This document shows, piece after piece, positions 36,040 through 48,078 of a DNA stretch of 64,000 bases (the first letter of the stretch is position 1; every line of letters begins with the position of its first letter). The stretch covers positions 149,977,744 to 150,041,743 of the forward strand of contig NC_081407.1 in assembly GCF_030272615.1 (NCBI RefSeq), given 5' to 3'. The position numbers and the translations under genes are program-made. The stretch comes from Cryptomeria japonica (taxonomy: Eukaryota > Streptophyta > Pinopsida > Cupressales > Cupressaceae). Under the pieces are notes generated by a model. The model searched no databases and was not told where the DNA came from. It was given only the letters and a program-made list of their open reading frames with translations.

Positions 36040-37060
36040 CTCCATAGGGTCATCAAAATTGGGCCCAAGTAGTAGCATCCCTAGAGAGAATGTGTGGGAT
36101 AACGAAAAGGTCCAGTTTCAGTTGTGTTGGACCACGTGAAGGTGGCACAAAATCTAATTGCCAAAATCTGGATTGCTTAGATTTACTAGGTTACAACATT
36201 TTCGAAGATGGTGCTCTCTATCTAGGTTACAGTGAGGACTCCACTCCATGAGAACATATCATAGATGAATCGGGATCAACAGAGCAAAACACAATAATCA
36301 AAATCCACAGGATTAAATATGATTTGCTCATAGTTACAAAGGAACGGATTCAGAGGTGAACAACCTTGCTTTTAGTTTGCCAATTGCCAATCTTCATTTA
36401 TGTATTTTAATGTTTTTTCCTCTTGGCTTTCGTGGAAGATTGATTACATTTCCAAGAGATATCTTTCATGTGTTATTTTCGAGAGCACTTTAACCTTTTA
36501 ACAGTAACTGCAGATTTTTAAATGAATTTACACACTGCTTACAGCAACCAAACTGTACTTAGCAGTTGCATGTGCAGCCATTGGTAGTGCTTCTATCAAT
36601 GTATGCAAATGACACTCAGGAGTGAAATATCTGTCAAGGAAATTGGAGGAGATTACTGTCAGAGTGGGCGATCTCTCATTCTTTGAGAGAACAGAATAAA
36701 CAGACAAATTCTCAGTATGTACAGTTAATAAAATGGAGATTTTTAAATGAATTTACACATTGCTCACAGCAACTACACCGTACGCACCAGTTGCATTTGC
36801 AGTCATTGATAGTGCTTCCATCACTGTATGGAAATGACACTCAGCAGAGAAATATCTAAAACAAAGATCTGTCAAAGAAAATGGAGGAGATTACTGTCAG
36901 ACTGGGCAAAAAAGAATTTATTGATCAAAGCAAATAAACAGACAAATTTACAGTATATAGAAATGGCTGGTGGGTTGAATACTAATACTTTCATTTCCTA
37001 TGAAATGAAAATGGTAGTGGCTACTGCTATTCAATTGATCTAATGTTTTTGTTCAGCATT
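36040..37060. repeat. LOR-cluster cassettes X, Y and Y', copy at LOR2
   Basis: X (36040-36500) and two Y copies (36510-36745 and 36746-37060) in the same order as at 13.6-14.7 kb before LOR1. The second Y repeats CTGTCA.AG.AAATGGAGGAGATTACTGTCAG from the first. No shared open frame. Confidence 0.7.
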
Positions 37061-37719
37061 TATTTGAAAAATTAAAGTTGGTTTATCTAAAAAAAGTATT
37101 ATTATCAAAAATAAATAATAGCAATAATATAGTTCTTTCATTCTGATGATGAATCATTGAACATAATCTGATATCTTCGATACAAAAACTTAACAGCAAA
37201 TAATAGCAAACTAGAGAGTTACAGAGTTTCCATCACTAAGAAACATTATACAATAAAAACATCTGAACCAGCTATGAAAATAATTCAAGTGTGAAAAACC
37301 AACAGACAAAAGAAGCAACAGATTATACAGGGGCTGAGCATAAACCATACTTGAAATTTAAAGAGTTTTGCTTCATGCATTTGCACAAAATTGGGATTTG
37401 ATCTCTTCCAAAATCTTGCTATAAGTAGCCTCCCTTTTCAGCTGAGGACACAAAGAAGCAAATAACATTATGTCACAGTAAAATTGTAGCCTTTTACTTT
37501 CTGTGTTGAAGTAGCTGTTTTGGGTATTCTGATGATATGGATCATATAGAGTTTAATCCTAAACATTGCTTACATAAAATCTATATGGTCAAATCGAAAT
37601 ATTGGGTAAACCATAATGGTCTGTGAAAATTTAGTGAGTTTGATTAAATCTATCAATTTATGAAAAATTATTGACTAAATCATTATGGAGTAGGAATTTA
37701 TGAGTTTGATGTATCAATT
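37061..37719. other. Spacer without recognised features
   Basis: Absent from the LOR1 locus; no gene or repeat identified. Confidence 0.3.
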
Positions 37720-38170
37720 TAAGATCTTATAAACTTAATAATATATTTAAAACTTTAAATCTAAGTAATATTTTTTAAAAATTGTCTATTTTTTTCATAT
37801 ATATCTCTAGAAAATGGAAAGTTGTGAAGGACTATTTAATCAAATAGACTTCTAATGTTAATTACATTTGAAAGGTCACAAATTGAAATAGATTTCTAAT
37901 GTTACTTACATTTGGAAGGTCACAAATTGAATGCTCTTTCTTATCCTTTGTTCAATCTTCATAGTTTATTGAGCCCTTTCATAATAATTTGGATTGATCT
38001 GTTTGATTTTCATCCTCAAAATGTCACATTTTGATTAATTTTATTTTTTTGGATTCATAAAGATGATATATTTATGATAAACTTCCTTAAATTTTAATCA
38101 TTTAGAATTTAATCACAACTATTGTAATTTGAAAACTTATGTATAATTTTCTATAATTTCTTAATTAATA
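37720..38170. repeat. AT-rich dispersed repeat, copy d
   Basis: Fourth copy of the repeat at 12.8 and 25-26.5 kb (CTTCCTTAAATTTTAATCAT, TTTAATCACAACTATTG). Within it, TTCTAATGTTA.TTACATTTG..AGGTCACAAATTGAA is tandemly duplicated at 37850-37930. It lies in the LOR2 3' flank, where the LOR1 locus lacks it. Confidence 0.6.
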
Positions 38171-38631
38171 TAATTATATTAAAATAATCTTGAAATCTAC
38201 ATTTATTAGCATTATACTATTTTTAAAAATTAAAATTAAAAAAAACCTATTGTTGAACATGATGTAATAACACCAGATAAAATATCCCTCCACAACATTA
38301 CATTACTATTCGTTTAACCAATGGACAGAGTTGCCCAAATCGCTTTACAGAGAAAATCTAATGGTGATCCAATTACACCATGCAAACTCAGAGTTGGAAC
38401 CACAATTCCTATCATGAAGAATGATTTTTTTATCATATTCCTTTGAATCTCTTTGTTCAGCACCTTGTTATGTTACTGTTAACTCTCTTATATCTATACA
38501 ATCCTAAACTTCAGCTTTACTCAATTAAAAATGAATTGATACAAAGCTGATCTCTTAGTTAGAAAAGCTCCAACAACTTAGTTTAGTCATGAGCTCGAAA
38601 TCAGATTAGATTAGTCATGTGATGTCTAACT

Positions 38632-39965
38632 TCAGATAGAGTCATGTTCTCCACTCATCTGATGAAGAATGACGATCAAACCCATCATAAAAGCCTGGTC
38701 TATGCCAGCTTTCACTACAACATTGAAAACATCTTTTGACAACATTACATCTGATGTTGCAAATTTCCTCTTCACCTGAAAAATACAATACAGTACAATT
38801 CATTAACTCATTTATCCTGTCTGCATATGAACAAATAAGAAATTAGAGATAAAGGACAAAGGCAAGTGTACCTCTGCAACTAAAGTGCCAAGGCCATTGT
38901 ATATACTACAATGTCGCTCACTGTAATTCCCCAAAACTTTATAGTAAGAGTGTTTCTTCCCTCTGGTGGAGCCCACAAACGCCTCTGCAACTTCATTTTT
39001 AGTAAACATTGATGATTTGCTCACGCTGAAAATGGGCTTCTGGCCATGGCATGCTTCTCCATGGATTCCATACCAATGGTGGAGAATTCTAAAAGCCTGT
39101 CAGTAGAATAATAAAAGATCTTAGTTTTTTCAGTTTTGTTTTTCATTCTTGATAATGGGTCTTATCAATAATATGATGTGAAAAACAATAATAAAACTTC
39201 TAGAGGTATGATTGGGTTTGATTCTTGAACGTTTGATGGACTAGATCCTCATGACGGACAGATTTTCTGATATAAATTTGTGATCTGATTAAAAGTGGAG
39301 ATGTCCATGATATCTATGTAACCCAGTTGATTTCTAAAATTAAAAAAACGGTTTTACCTTGGGATGCAATGTTACAGAGCAGAGATGTTGATATCTATGT
39401 AATCTATTTGATTTTCAAAACAAAAATTGTTAAAGAGGGAGATGCCATATCTATGTAACCCAACTAATTTCTGAAACAAAAAATGATTTTACCTTGTGAT
39501 GTTAGGAAGGAAAGATATTGATATCTATGTCATCCAAAACAAAAAAATTAAAGGGGTTACCTTCCGGTGCAATGTTAGCAGAGGCTTTCCCAGAGGATCC
39601 ATGAGAATCAATTTGTTTGTTGAACTGAGACCCCTTCCATCCACCCTGAAAGCGATCTCGCCAGTGCATGAGTTGGTCACAATGAATCCCCCTCCACTGA
39701 AAACAAGAGCCTTCTTTCTCACAGTCAGAACAGTGACTGAGGAGGAGCAAAAATCTTCACCCACAACAGGGGAAAACACAGAAACCTCTCTAGTCTGAGC
39801 AGAGCATTTAAAGGGCTCAGATAATTTAGAGCTGCAAAGATAACAAGCTGATGAATTACTGTGTTGGTGGTTAACTTTGTCAGCTTGATGTACCGAATCG
39901 TCCTCTTCTCTGGGTAAGATGATTCGAGAAACACACAGATTGCACAGTAAAGACAGTGGCAGCAT
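38632..39965 (-). CDS. LOR2, LURP-one-related protein (3 exons)
   Basis: Paralogue of LOR1 with an undamaged gene model. Exon 1 is 39561-39965 (135 codons; ATG at 39963-39965); exon 2 is 38872-39096 (75 codons); exon 3 is 38632-38775 including the stop. All three exons join at phase 0 with GT/AG introns of 464 and 96 bp. Product of about 257 residues: LTVRKKALVFSGGGFIV, GRGLSSTNKLILMDPLGKPL, HHWYGIHGEACHG-type exon 2 start, KKHSYYKVLGNYSERHCS, KFATSDVMLSKDVFNVVVKA. Differences from LOR1 are mostly conservative substitutions, and one Asp is missing in the EEDD run. Role as for LOR1: LURP-one/tubby-fold family, biochemical function uncertain. This is the most likely functional gene in the window. 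Confidence 0.88.
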
Positions 39966-40099
39966 GGCATATAACTTAATTGGTTGAGCCAAAATCTTAT
40001 GAGTTCGAATCTCCTGCACTACTATAATGCAGATGCTTTCAACACAAATCTTGCAAAATTGCCTTTTGAGAATTCCATGGTTCTGGAAAAGTAGAGAGC

Positions 40100-40320
40100 T
40101 ACTGAAGCCCTAAAAAGAGAAAGTGTATATTCCCTGCAGAACACCTTTTTTGCATTAAAAATGGCGTGCGTCCACAGGATTATTCAGGAAAAAGGAGAAT
40201 ACATGGGGAATTGGGCATTTGTAGCCGAACCCAAATGGCAAATGGAGCCAAGTTTGTTGGGACTCTCGCCTGGTTATACAAGTAACGCGTAAATGCCGAA
40301 TATCCCATTAAAATAATGTA
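40100..40320 (-). promoter_or_regulatory. Putative LOR2 promoter region
   Basis: Conserved counterpart of the LOR1 upstream region, with GGAATTGGGCATT, CGCCTGGTTATACAAG and AATATCCCATTAAAATAATG. A TATA-like GGAATATACAC (minus) lies at about 40125. Inferred from conservation and position. Confidence 0.45.
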
Positions 40321-40559
40321 TATGTCGCTCAATGTACGCTATTACCGCTTAAGTAAAAGCTTAAATAAATATATAATTTTTAGCCGTGTGATCACAATGT
40401 GCATCAATTTTTAGCCGTATGGTCACAATGTGGATGAATAGTTCTTTTGTTTCATGGAAACTAATCAGATTAAAGATGATGTTCTTTATATCGAGAATTA
40501 CAAAGTCAAAGTCAATTTCATCTAAACAGTTAAACGGCTAGTATCAAATTACATAGAAA

Positions 40560-40815
40560 ATTACATAGATGTTGGCAGTTGTCAAAGTCATTCAAGTGTC
40601 AAACCTGGCTTTAGATGTTGGCATATTTGTCTTTATATAACAAATTACAATAATTTGTGTAAGCACACATCTAAATTAGAGAGTTGTTCTTAAAGTCATC
40701 CAAGTGTCAAACCTGGCTTGAACATGGTTTTGAGAGTTTGAACCTTGATGCATGGTTTTTCTATCACATACCATCGTCCTCATCAATTGTGCTCAAGCAA
40801 TTGAGCCACAACCCT
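40560..40815 (-). repeat. SINE-like repeat, copy 1
   Basis: The minus strand shows a tRNA-like head: A-box-like TGGCTCAATTGCTTGAGC (40791-40808) and B-box-like GGTTCAAACTC (40734-40744), 46 nt apart. A body shared with 41080-41350 follows, including GTGTCAAACCTGGCTT-like sequence on plus. Layout fits a tRNA-derived SINE. Ends and target duplications were not established. Confidence 0.55.
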
Positions 40816-41079
40816 TTGATGATCAATAATCTTTAAAAAGTTTTAAGTATTTGAAATATTGTAATAGTAGAATTTGTTTTGTTATAGAAAAAATGTAAAT
40901 GAGACAAAATAGTATGCATGGTATCTTCTTTTGTTTTGTTTTGTTTGTTTGTTTGTTTTATGAAAATAAACCAGATTTCATAGATGTTGGCATCTTTTTC
41001 CTTATAGCGAATTATAAATAGTTGTCTACATATAAACCAAAAAAGTTGTCTTTGGCATCTCTCTTTTAGATAATGAATT

Positions 41080-41350
41080 ACAACAATTTGAATAAGCATA
41101 CATCTAAATCAAAAATTCGCATTTGTATTCATATATAGCAAATTACAACTATTTTAGTAGGCATACATTCAAATTAGAAAGTCTCTTTCCACCAAACAGT
41201 CATGCGCAAGGGGATCCAATCCATCAAAACTACCCAAGTGTTGAACTTGGCCTAAACATGCTTCCAAGAGAGTTTGGACCTCAATGGACGGCTTTCTTAT
41301 CACATACCATCATCCTCACCAATCGTGCTCAACCAATTCAACTACAACAT
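41080..41350 (-). repeat. SINE-like repeat, copy 2
   Basis: A-box-like TAGTTGAATTGGTTGAGC (41327-41344) and B-box-like GGTCCAAACTC (41270-41280), again 46 nt apart. The body contains CATGCGCAAGGGGATCCAAT and TAGGCATACATTCAAAT, the latter type of tail element appearing twice (41090 and 41155). Confidence 0.55.
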
Positions 41351-42689
41351 TTGATAATTGATAATCTTTAACATGTCTTTAGTATATGAAATATTGTAAT
41401 AATAGAATTTATTTTGTAATAGACAAAATGTTAATGAAATGAATTTATATGTAGACTAAGAGAGAAAGAGAGAGAGAGTATTTTTATTTTTTTAATAAAT
41501 AAATAATATTAAGACATTTTATTTTTTTAAGATTGTTCATATATTCTTTAAAATTAAAATATGTTTTAATAGAAATTAACAGTCACATGTAAATGAGATT
41601 GAATTGATATGTACAATATCTTTTCTTATTTTGTTTCTTTAATTTGTTTATAATTTTAGTTTCTATTTTTTTATTTTTTAATAAGTAATATTAGATATAT
41701 ATAAAAAAAATTAAGAATGTTCATTATAGATATTTTTAAAACAAAATATATTTTAATAGAAAGTCGCATTCACATGTAATTGGTGTTTGGGATTATTCTT
41801 AAACATTAAAAAAATAAAAATTAATGATTACTTATTAATTATTTTAATTATTAAATTGTGTAATATTTAAATAGAATTGGTGGTTTGAGTATAAGTCAAG
41901 CAAGTGTGTCAATAATTTAGAAAGCTTTAGTCCTTAAATTGGTGATATATTTTGTTTTTATTTACTATTGTTGTAATCCTAGTGACCAAATATTTATTTC
42001 TAAGCATTTAGAGAGGTCACTAATGTACAATTTTATGTACATCTTTTATGTAGCTTGGATCATCATGCAACACTCTGTAGTTACATATGTTTATGCATAT
42101 TAGGAATGGTTCAAGAGTTGTATCAAGATTGATAAAGAATGATTTCATCTATATAAATGAAATTTGAAATCAATTGTAATTGTATCAAGATTGATAAAGA
42201 ATGATTTCATCTATATAAATGAAATTTGAAATCAATGGTAAGTGTCAATGTAGATTATATTGTGCAAAATTCATAATTAACATTTTTTATCTATCTAAAT
42301 ATTGCAATAAGAACTTAATCTTTTTATTTAATATTTTTTAGAAGAATGATATTTTTGTTATTTTTCATTAAATAATATGCAACTTTGATTTGTTTACATT
42401 AGAAAACTAAAATATATAAAAATAAATAAAAGTTTTTATTGGTTTGACAATACAAACAATAATAAGTAATTAAATAAAATAGGTTTATCATTATCTATAC
42501 AATGTTGGGTAGGTATTAATAAAAGGGTATGTGCAGGATCATTAGGGGCCAAAAAGTGGCAATATGAAAAAATTGTCTTCTCCACTCACCTAAAAATGCG
42601 AAAAATCCATGTTGATTTTACATCTAGCCATGGCAAAAATCCAACCAAATCAAATATTTGATACTAATTAAATATTATATTAAAAATAT

Positions 42690-42694
<5 letters not shown>
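41351..42694. other. AT-rich non-coding stretch with a 62-bp tandem duplication
   Basis: At 42119-42241 a 62-bp unit containing AGATTGATAAAGAATGATTT is present twice. The rest is AT-rich with no gene recognised. Confidence 0.5.

Positions 42695-42773
<79 letters not shown>
42695..42773. repeat. (AT)n microsatellite
   Basis: About 78 bp of uninterrupted AT repeats, 40 bp left of the first palindromic module of the putative DNA transposon. Confidence 0.95.
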
Positions 42774-42775
<2 letters not shown>

Positions 42776-42799
42776 CGTGTGGCATATAATATATTATAT

Positions 42800-43000
42800 A
42801 TTAAGCTTTAGGAAATCGGATATCCGATTCCTGTGGGTATTTTTTTACCCACTAGATGACAATTTGTGGGTCATTTTTTACTCATGAGCTACGCGAAAGG
42901 TTAGAAATCTGATATCGGATTTGAGCGGATATCCGATTTGGGGGCCATTTTTTGTGAATTTGTCATCTAAGGTATCATTTGATTACACTTTTGTTGTTTT
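42800..43000 (+). promoter_or_regulatory. Left palindromic module of the putative transposon
   Basis: Three GATATC-centred elements: ATCGGATATCCGAT at 42815, CTGATATCGG near 42909 and CGGATATCCG at 42926, then GGGGGCCATTTTTT. They lie 120-300 bp upstream of the left gene. Could be transposase binding sites or promoter elements. Confidence 0.5.
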
Positions 43001-43120
43001 TTGTCAATTTTTTCACATTTTTTATTTATTTTTTTATAGAAACTAGGTTTTTTCATTTGACATACATTGTTCTTTCAAATTTGTTGATTAAATTCAAATT
43101 TCTGAATCCAATCAAGTTAA

Positions 43121-45082
43121 ATGGGGGATAACAATGATAATCCTGAACAACCACAACCGCCACAATCACCAACCCCTCTATTAGCAAACTCTCCATTACC
43201 AAACCCCCCCTCAATTCAAGATTTAATTGGTCAAAATTTGAATGAATTGAGGGGAATTGCAAATTTGTCTATAGTAGAATCCCTCATCTAACCTCGATGT
43301 TAGATGCTCTGAATGTCATTATAAATAATGTAGAAACTGTGACCGTGGAGCACAATGTCATTCTTTTGTGGCGAGATTCCATTAGGGCTAGATATTTGAA
43401 TGGCTTGACCTATGATCAGGTCAAGGAGCTTGAGATTTCAAAAGCTGATATTGTCACATTGTTTGTCAATCCCCGCACTAGACAACCCATAGATGTGAAA
43501 AAAATAAAACTTTCCATCAAATGGTGTACAAACGATGATATTGTAAATAACTTTTGGGATCATTGGTGGATGGTTTTTGATAGACCACCCAACAACAATC
43601 TTGATGTCCCATTTTGTTTCATTAAAAAATTGTATGCTGAGTTTGTTTTAGGCAAGCATGTCAACTACTTTGACATCAAGCCTTTTCAGGGTGTGGTTTT
43701 AGGTATGTCTCAAGATAAACCTGGGACAGTTCAAGTATTACAGGTCCCATATGTTCCCCCTCCTCTTATTAGTCCCCCACCTCCAGTACAGCATCCAGTT
43801 TTCATTTTTGAGGCAGCATCATGGAGTATTTTGACTATTCACTCTTTGAGTAGCCTTTTGGTTTCTCATATTGGGGCACTAGCTCAACCTTATAGTGATG
43901 CTAGCAATGAATCCAGTGGCACTGAAATGTCCTCTTTGGCTTCACATATTTGTGTGCCGCATACTTGTGCTATGTGTGGGAATCCATGCTTAGGTCCTAT
44001 TGGAGAGCCTGTTGATCCTCCCATAGACGTTGTTGATTATGAGGTACATGATATGCCCGATGCACCAAATGTGATGACAAGGACTGGAGGATACCCTAGA
44101 GAGTCCTCACATGCTAGAGGCAAGGAGGTACCTTCATCATACGAAGATGATGTAGTGGTAAGACTTGTAATTTCATAGTGCATTTTATTTTTAATGAATA
44201 TTTATAAGAGATAGTATTAAGTACTAATGTTTATATACATGGTCTATTTAACAATTGATGACTGAGGAGGAGTTAACACATGTCGATGATGGCACCTTGA
44301 CAACCATTTCATTTGGCCTTGACAGCTACACAGTACATATATTATTGCACCTAGTCATTTACATTTTTTATTGTACATACATGCTTGTCATTTAAATTAT
44401 CATTAATTAAATTTTATAGTAACTTGCTTGTTTATCTTAGTTTACTCTTGTAGGTCACAAGTAGCATGAGTGCGGTTTCGCACGATTCGAGCTTTGGTAG
44501 TGCAATCTGAGACAAGGGAAAGGTAATTGAATGCAAACACGATTGAATTAAGAGTTTAAATAATTTATAATGATTATACATGTCTCCATAGATTGATAAT
44601 TTCACATACTTGTCGTCTTTATGTATAGGGAATTCTTGGCTTCACATCATTGTTGACTGCAGCCACTGTACCCGAAGAAATAGAAGAGACGCCTCAAGTA
44701 CATGTGTTTATTTATTTTGTATTTAGAAGATGTAATTTGTTCCTATCATCCACAATTATATGCTAACTTGTATTGAAATGTTTATGCTTGTGAACATATA
44801 TAGGTTGTATATGAAAATCTTGATGACATACCTGCTCTATCGTTGATATATTCTAGGACTCCTCCCAAGATGAAGAGAAAACATGAAGATGAGGTAATCT
44901 AGAATTCAATTTGAGAGTTCAATTATAGTTCAATGTATATTGATTTTTATGTTAACTTTTCGAATGTAATTTTATATAATATAACAAATCTTAATTGTGG
45001 TTTAATTTTTCTTGTGCATGATCCTTCAGAGATGAACAATGTTGCGAAGAGGATCAATTTTGATGATTTATTAGCAGTTTAG
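43121..45082 (+). pseudogene. Left transposon-associated gene, six exons, unknown family
   Basis: Not recognised. Exon 1 (43121-44157) starts MGDNNDNPEQPQPPQSPTP; a frameshift near 43265-43296 separates this from the 287-codon open part (HNVILLWRDSIRARYLNGLT, FWDHWWMVFDRPPNNNLDV, CAMCGNPCLGPIGEPVD). Five further exons can be placed, each bounded by AG and GT and each a whole number of codons: 44267-44332 (22), 44454-44522 (23), 44629-44697 (23), 44804-44893 (30) and 45032-45082 (17, ending in TAG). They encode Ser-, Asp- and Glu-rich sequence ending KRINFDDLLAV. Exon 3 carries an in-frame TGA where CGA (Arg) would continue the frame. The Pro-rich N-terminus and acidic tail suggest a DNA-binding or accessory protein; that is inference. 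Inactivated by one frameshift and one nonsense change. Confidence 0.55.
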
Positions 45083-45808
45083 GATGTTATAGAACATTTG
45101 GGATACTTACATGTCTAGTTGGCACGTATATTTTGTATATGGACATACATTTACATATATTTACATACATTTTGGTAAGTTGGCATTTATGCCATTTTTG
45201 TAAATGGAAATACACTTGTAATTATTTGACATTTTGATATATAGAAGTTGAGATTCAATATAACTTGTTCCTCATGTGCATGGCATCGTTATTTTAAACT
45301 TTAATCTTCAATCCAATAATTAAAAATGGTTAAATAATGAACAATGCAATGTTGTTTGTATAATCTTGAGATTCTATATAATTTGTTCCATCTAAATCTT
45401 AAGTGTTAAATTTGGTTGCCTTTGGCAACGTCACCAAATTTAATGACCATATTGGTATTGTTATTAATCATCACATGGATACTTAGTAATGACAAATGAA
45501 AAGTAGCAAAGCTTCTTCTACAGCAGAATGCAATTTTTTCATAATCGATTGGTTACATTTAGCAGCAATCCCCCATCATTAAAGCCATCTCAACAGGGAG
45601 ATATTGTGAAGAGGTCCATTTCCACACGATGCTCGTTAAATTTAAGGCCTAAATATGTGAACTCTAAACATAAACTTGTTTTGATTGTCATTCAGCTACT
45701 AAAAGAAATAAATTTTACCTTCCTTTCTTTTACTATCACGTGAAAAATATGTCCACCCCCAATTGAATGTAGGCATATTATGCTTCATAATGCATTGTAA
45801 TGTTAGTT
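45083..45808. other. Non-coding spacer
   Basis: Nothing recognised except a short inverted repeat at 45407-45444 (TAAATTTGGTTGCC against a near-complementary arm ending CACCAAATTTA). Confidence 0.35.
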
Positions 45809-48078
45809 CCAACAAGTTTGGTTAGGCATTCTTACCCTAGGAATGCTCCTATTCCCCCCCCACTCGGTTGAACGCTCAGGGCCATACCCTATCAGTGTCA
45901 TCCCTTGAGCGCCCTCAAAGAGTGGCACATGTGAATTATCTATTTGAACCTATAGGGTCACATGAGGGCTACCTACTAAAAGGAAATACAAGAGCAAGGA
46001 AATGAAAAATAAATCCAAGTAAGTATGTTGATTGAAGTAATGTTACCAAAGTAGAGAGCAACTTGAAGAGGAGACGCAAGATCTTTTGAAAGGGGAAAAG
46101 CAAAGAAAAACCCCTTATGTATTATGAATGAAGGCAAATCCTAGAGAGACAGAGAGAGAGAAGCTCATTACAATGATATCCAAAGTGAAGAATGAGAGGA
46201 GAAGCATCTCTTAAATAGAGATGAGGAGAGGAGATACAAAGTAACTCCCAAATCTATGAATGCCACCATTAATAATATGTGTGTGCAATGCGTCAACATC
46301 CTCTTAAGGAGGATAAACTAATATTCCTTAATAAAGGAAAATGAAAGAAATGACATGTCCTCACAAATGTACTAGAGGACGAATTACATGTAGGGATTCC
46401 AAAGGAATATCCCAAACTAAATACAAATAAACCTAAGCCAAGTAAAGATTAAATATTCTAACACCTACGATAGCCTATCTTAGTTTTTCAAGATTCAGAG
46501 CGATTTTCATAGGGCAACAATTTTTCACTTAATGAAAAAATTGTCAATTTCATTCAATGAAAAGTTGCCACGAAACCCAATTCTCATTTTTCTCATCGTG
46601 GGCACAAACCTTCTGTTCCAACATGTCCAGCTAGGCATGCTCCTATTTTTCCCCATCACTCAGTCAAACGCTCAGGGCCATACCCTACCGGCATTGTCCC
46701 TCAAGCACCCTAAGTGCGAAAAATTATCAAAATTTGACAGGTTCTATCTTGGAATCTATGGAACCTACATATGATCTGTTTGAAAAAACAAGGTCACATG
46801 AGGGCTTCCTACAATATCCTGTCTCGGTTTTTCAAGATTCGAAGTGTTTTTCATAGGGCAATGATTTTTCACTTGACAAAAACATTGTAACTTTCATTCA
46901 ATGGTAAGTTTCAACGAAGCCCAACTCTCATTCTTATTGTCATACACACGAAGCGTCGGTTCCAACACGTCTGGCTAGGCATTCTTACCCTATGCATGCT
47001 CCTTCTTTCCCTCCCACTCGATCAAACATTCAAGGCCATACCCTACCTACGTCATCCCTTGAGCGCCCTAAGTGCAAAAAACATATCAAATTTTGGCAAG
47101 TTCTATCTTGGAATATGTGGCACCTGCGGATGATCTGTTTGAACCTACAAAGTCACGTGAGTGTTTCCTACAATAGTATGTCTTAATTTTTCAAGATTCA
47201 GAGCGGTTTTGGTAGGGCAGTGATTTTTCACTTGATGAAAAAATTGTGTTTCATTCAATGAAAAGTTGCCACGGAGCCCAATTCTCTCTCTGCTCATCGT
47301 GGGTATGAATCATCGGTTCCAACCCATCTAGCTAGGAAATCTTACCCTAGGCATGCTCATGTCCCCCCCCCCCCCCCCCCACTCGATCGAACTCTCAAGG
47401 CCTTACTCTACCAATGTCGTGAGCGCCCTAAGTGCGAAAAATTATCAAATTTTGACAAGTTGTATCTCAGAATCCATGGAACCTATGAATGATCCATTTG
47501 AACCTACAGGGTCATGTGAGGGATGCCTACAATAGCCTATTTCGGTTTTTCAATATTCGGAGCGATTTTCATAAGGCAGCGATTTTTCACTTGACAAAAA
47601 AATCATCAGTTTCATTCAATGAAAAGTTTGCCACGAAGCCCAAATCTCATTATGCTCATCGTGGGCACCAACCGTCAGTTCCAACATGTCTAGCTAGGTA
47701 TTCTTACCCTATTCATGCTCCTATTTATCCCCCCCACTCAGTCAAACGCTCGGGGCCATACCCTACTAGCATCGTCCCTTGAGCGCCTTAAGTGCGAAAA
47801 ATTGTCAAATTTTGACAGGTTGTATCTCGAAATCTGTGGCACCTATGAATGATCCTTTTGACCCTTCAGGGTTATGTGAGGGTTGCCTATAATAGCAGGT
47901 CTTGGTTTTCCAAGATTCAAAGCGGTTTTTGTAGGGTAGAGATTTTTCAAATAACAAAAAAATCATCAGTTTCATTCAATGAAAAGTTGCCATGAAGCCC
48001 AATTCTCATTCTGCTCATCATGGGTCTAAACCATCAGTTCCAATACATTTGGCTAGGCATTCTTACCCTAGGCATGCT
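45809..48078. repeat. Tandem array of about 355-bp units, left part
   Basis: Recognised by recurring TTTTTCAAGATTC (46486, 46829, 47188, 47547, 47907; spacing about 344-360 bp). Each is followed by TTTCATTCAATGAAAAGTT, GGCATTCTTACCCTAGGCAT, AACGCTC.GGGCCATACCCTA, TTGAGCGCCCTAAGTGCGAA and GAACCTA.AGGGTCA.GTGAG. At least five units; the array resumes at 58741. Units differ by scattered substitutions and C-run length (poly-C at about 47367). The short open frames are artefacts of the repeat. Confidence 0.9.
45977..46463 (-). mobile_element. Solo LTR S3 (487 bp) within the array
   Basis: Interrupts the first array unit. Flanked by CCTAC at 45972-45976 and 46464-46468. Its right end is TTCTAACA, which on minus gives TGTTAGAATATTTAATC, a typical Copia LTR start. 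Its other terminus ends TA instead of CA, probably by mutation. No coding sequence, so a solo LTR or a very short non-autonomous element. Confidence 0.7.

Noticed and set aside
39974-40013. tRNA-like A-box and B-box words (TTAATTGGTTGAGCC, GAGTTCGAATCTCC) upstream of LOR2
   Set aside because: The boxes are only about 11 nt apart, no cloverleaf can be drawn, and LOR1 keeps only the second word, so it is neither a tRNA gene nor a clear SINE.
45407-45444. Short inverted repeat resembling a MITE or terminator
   Set aside because: Single short hairpin with no target duplication or second copy.
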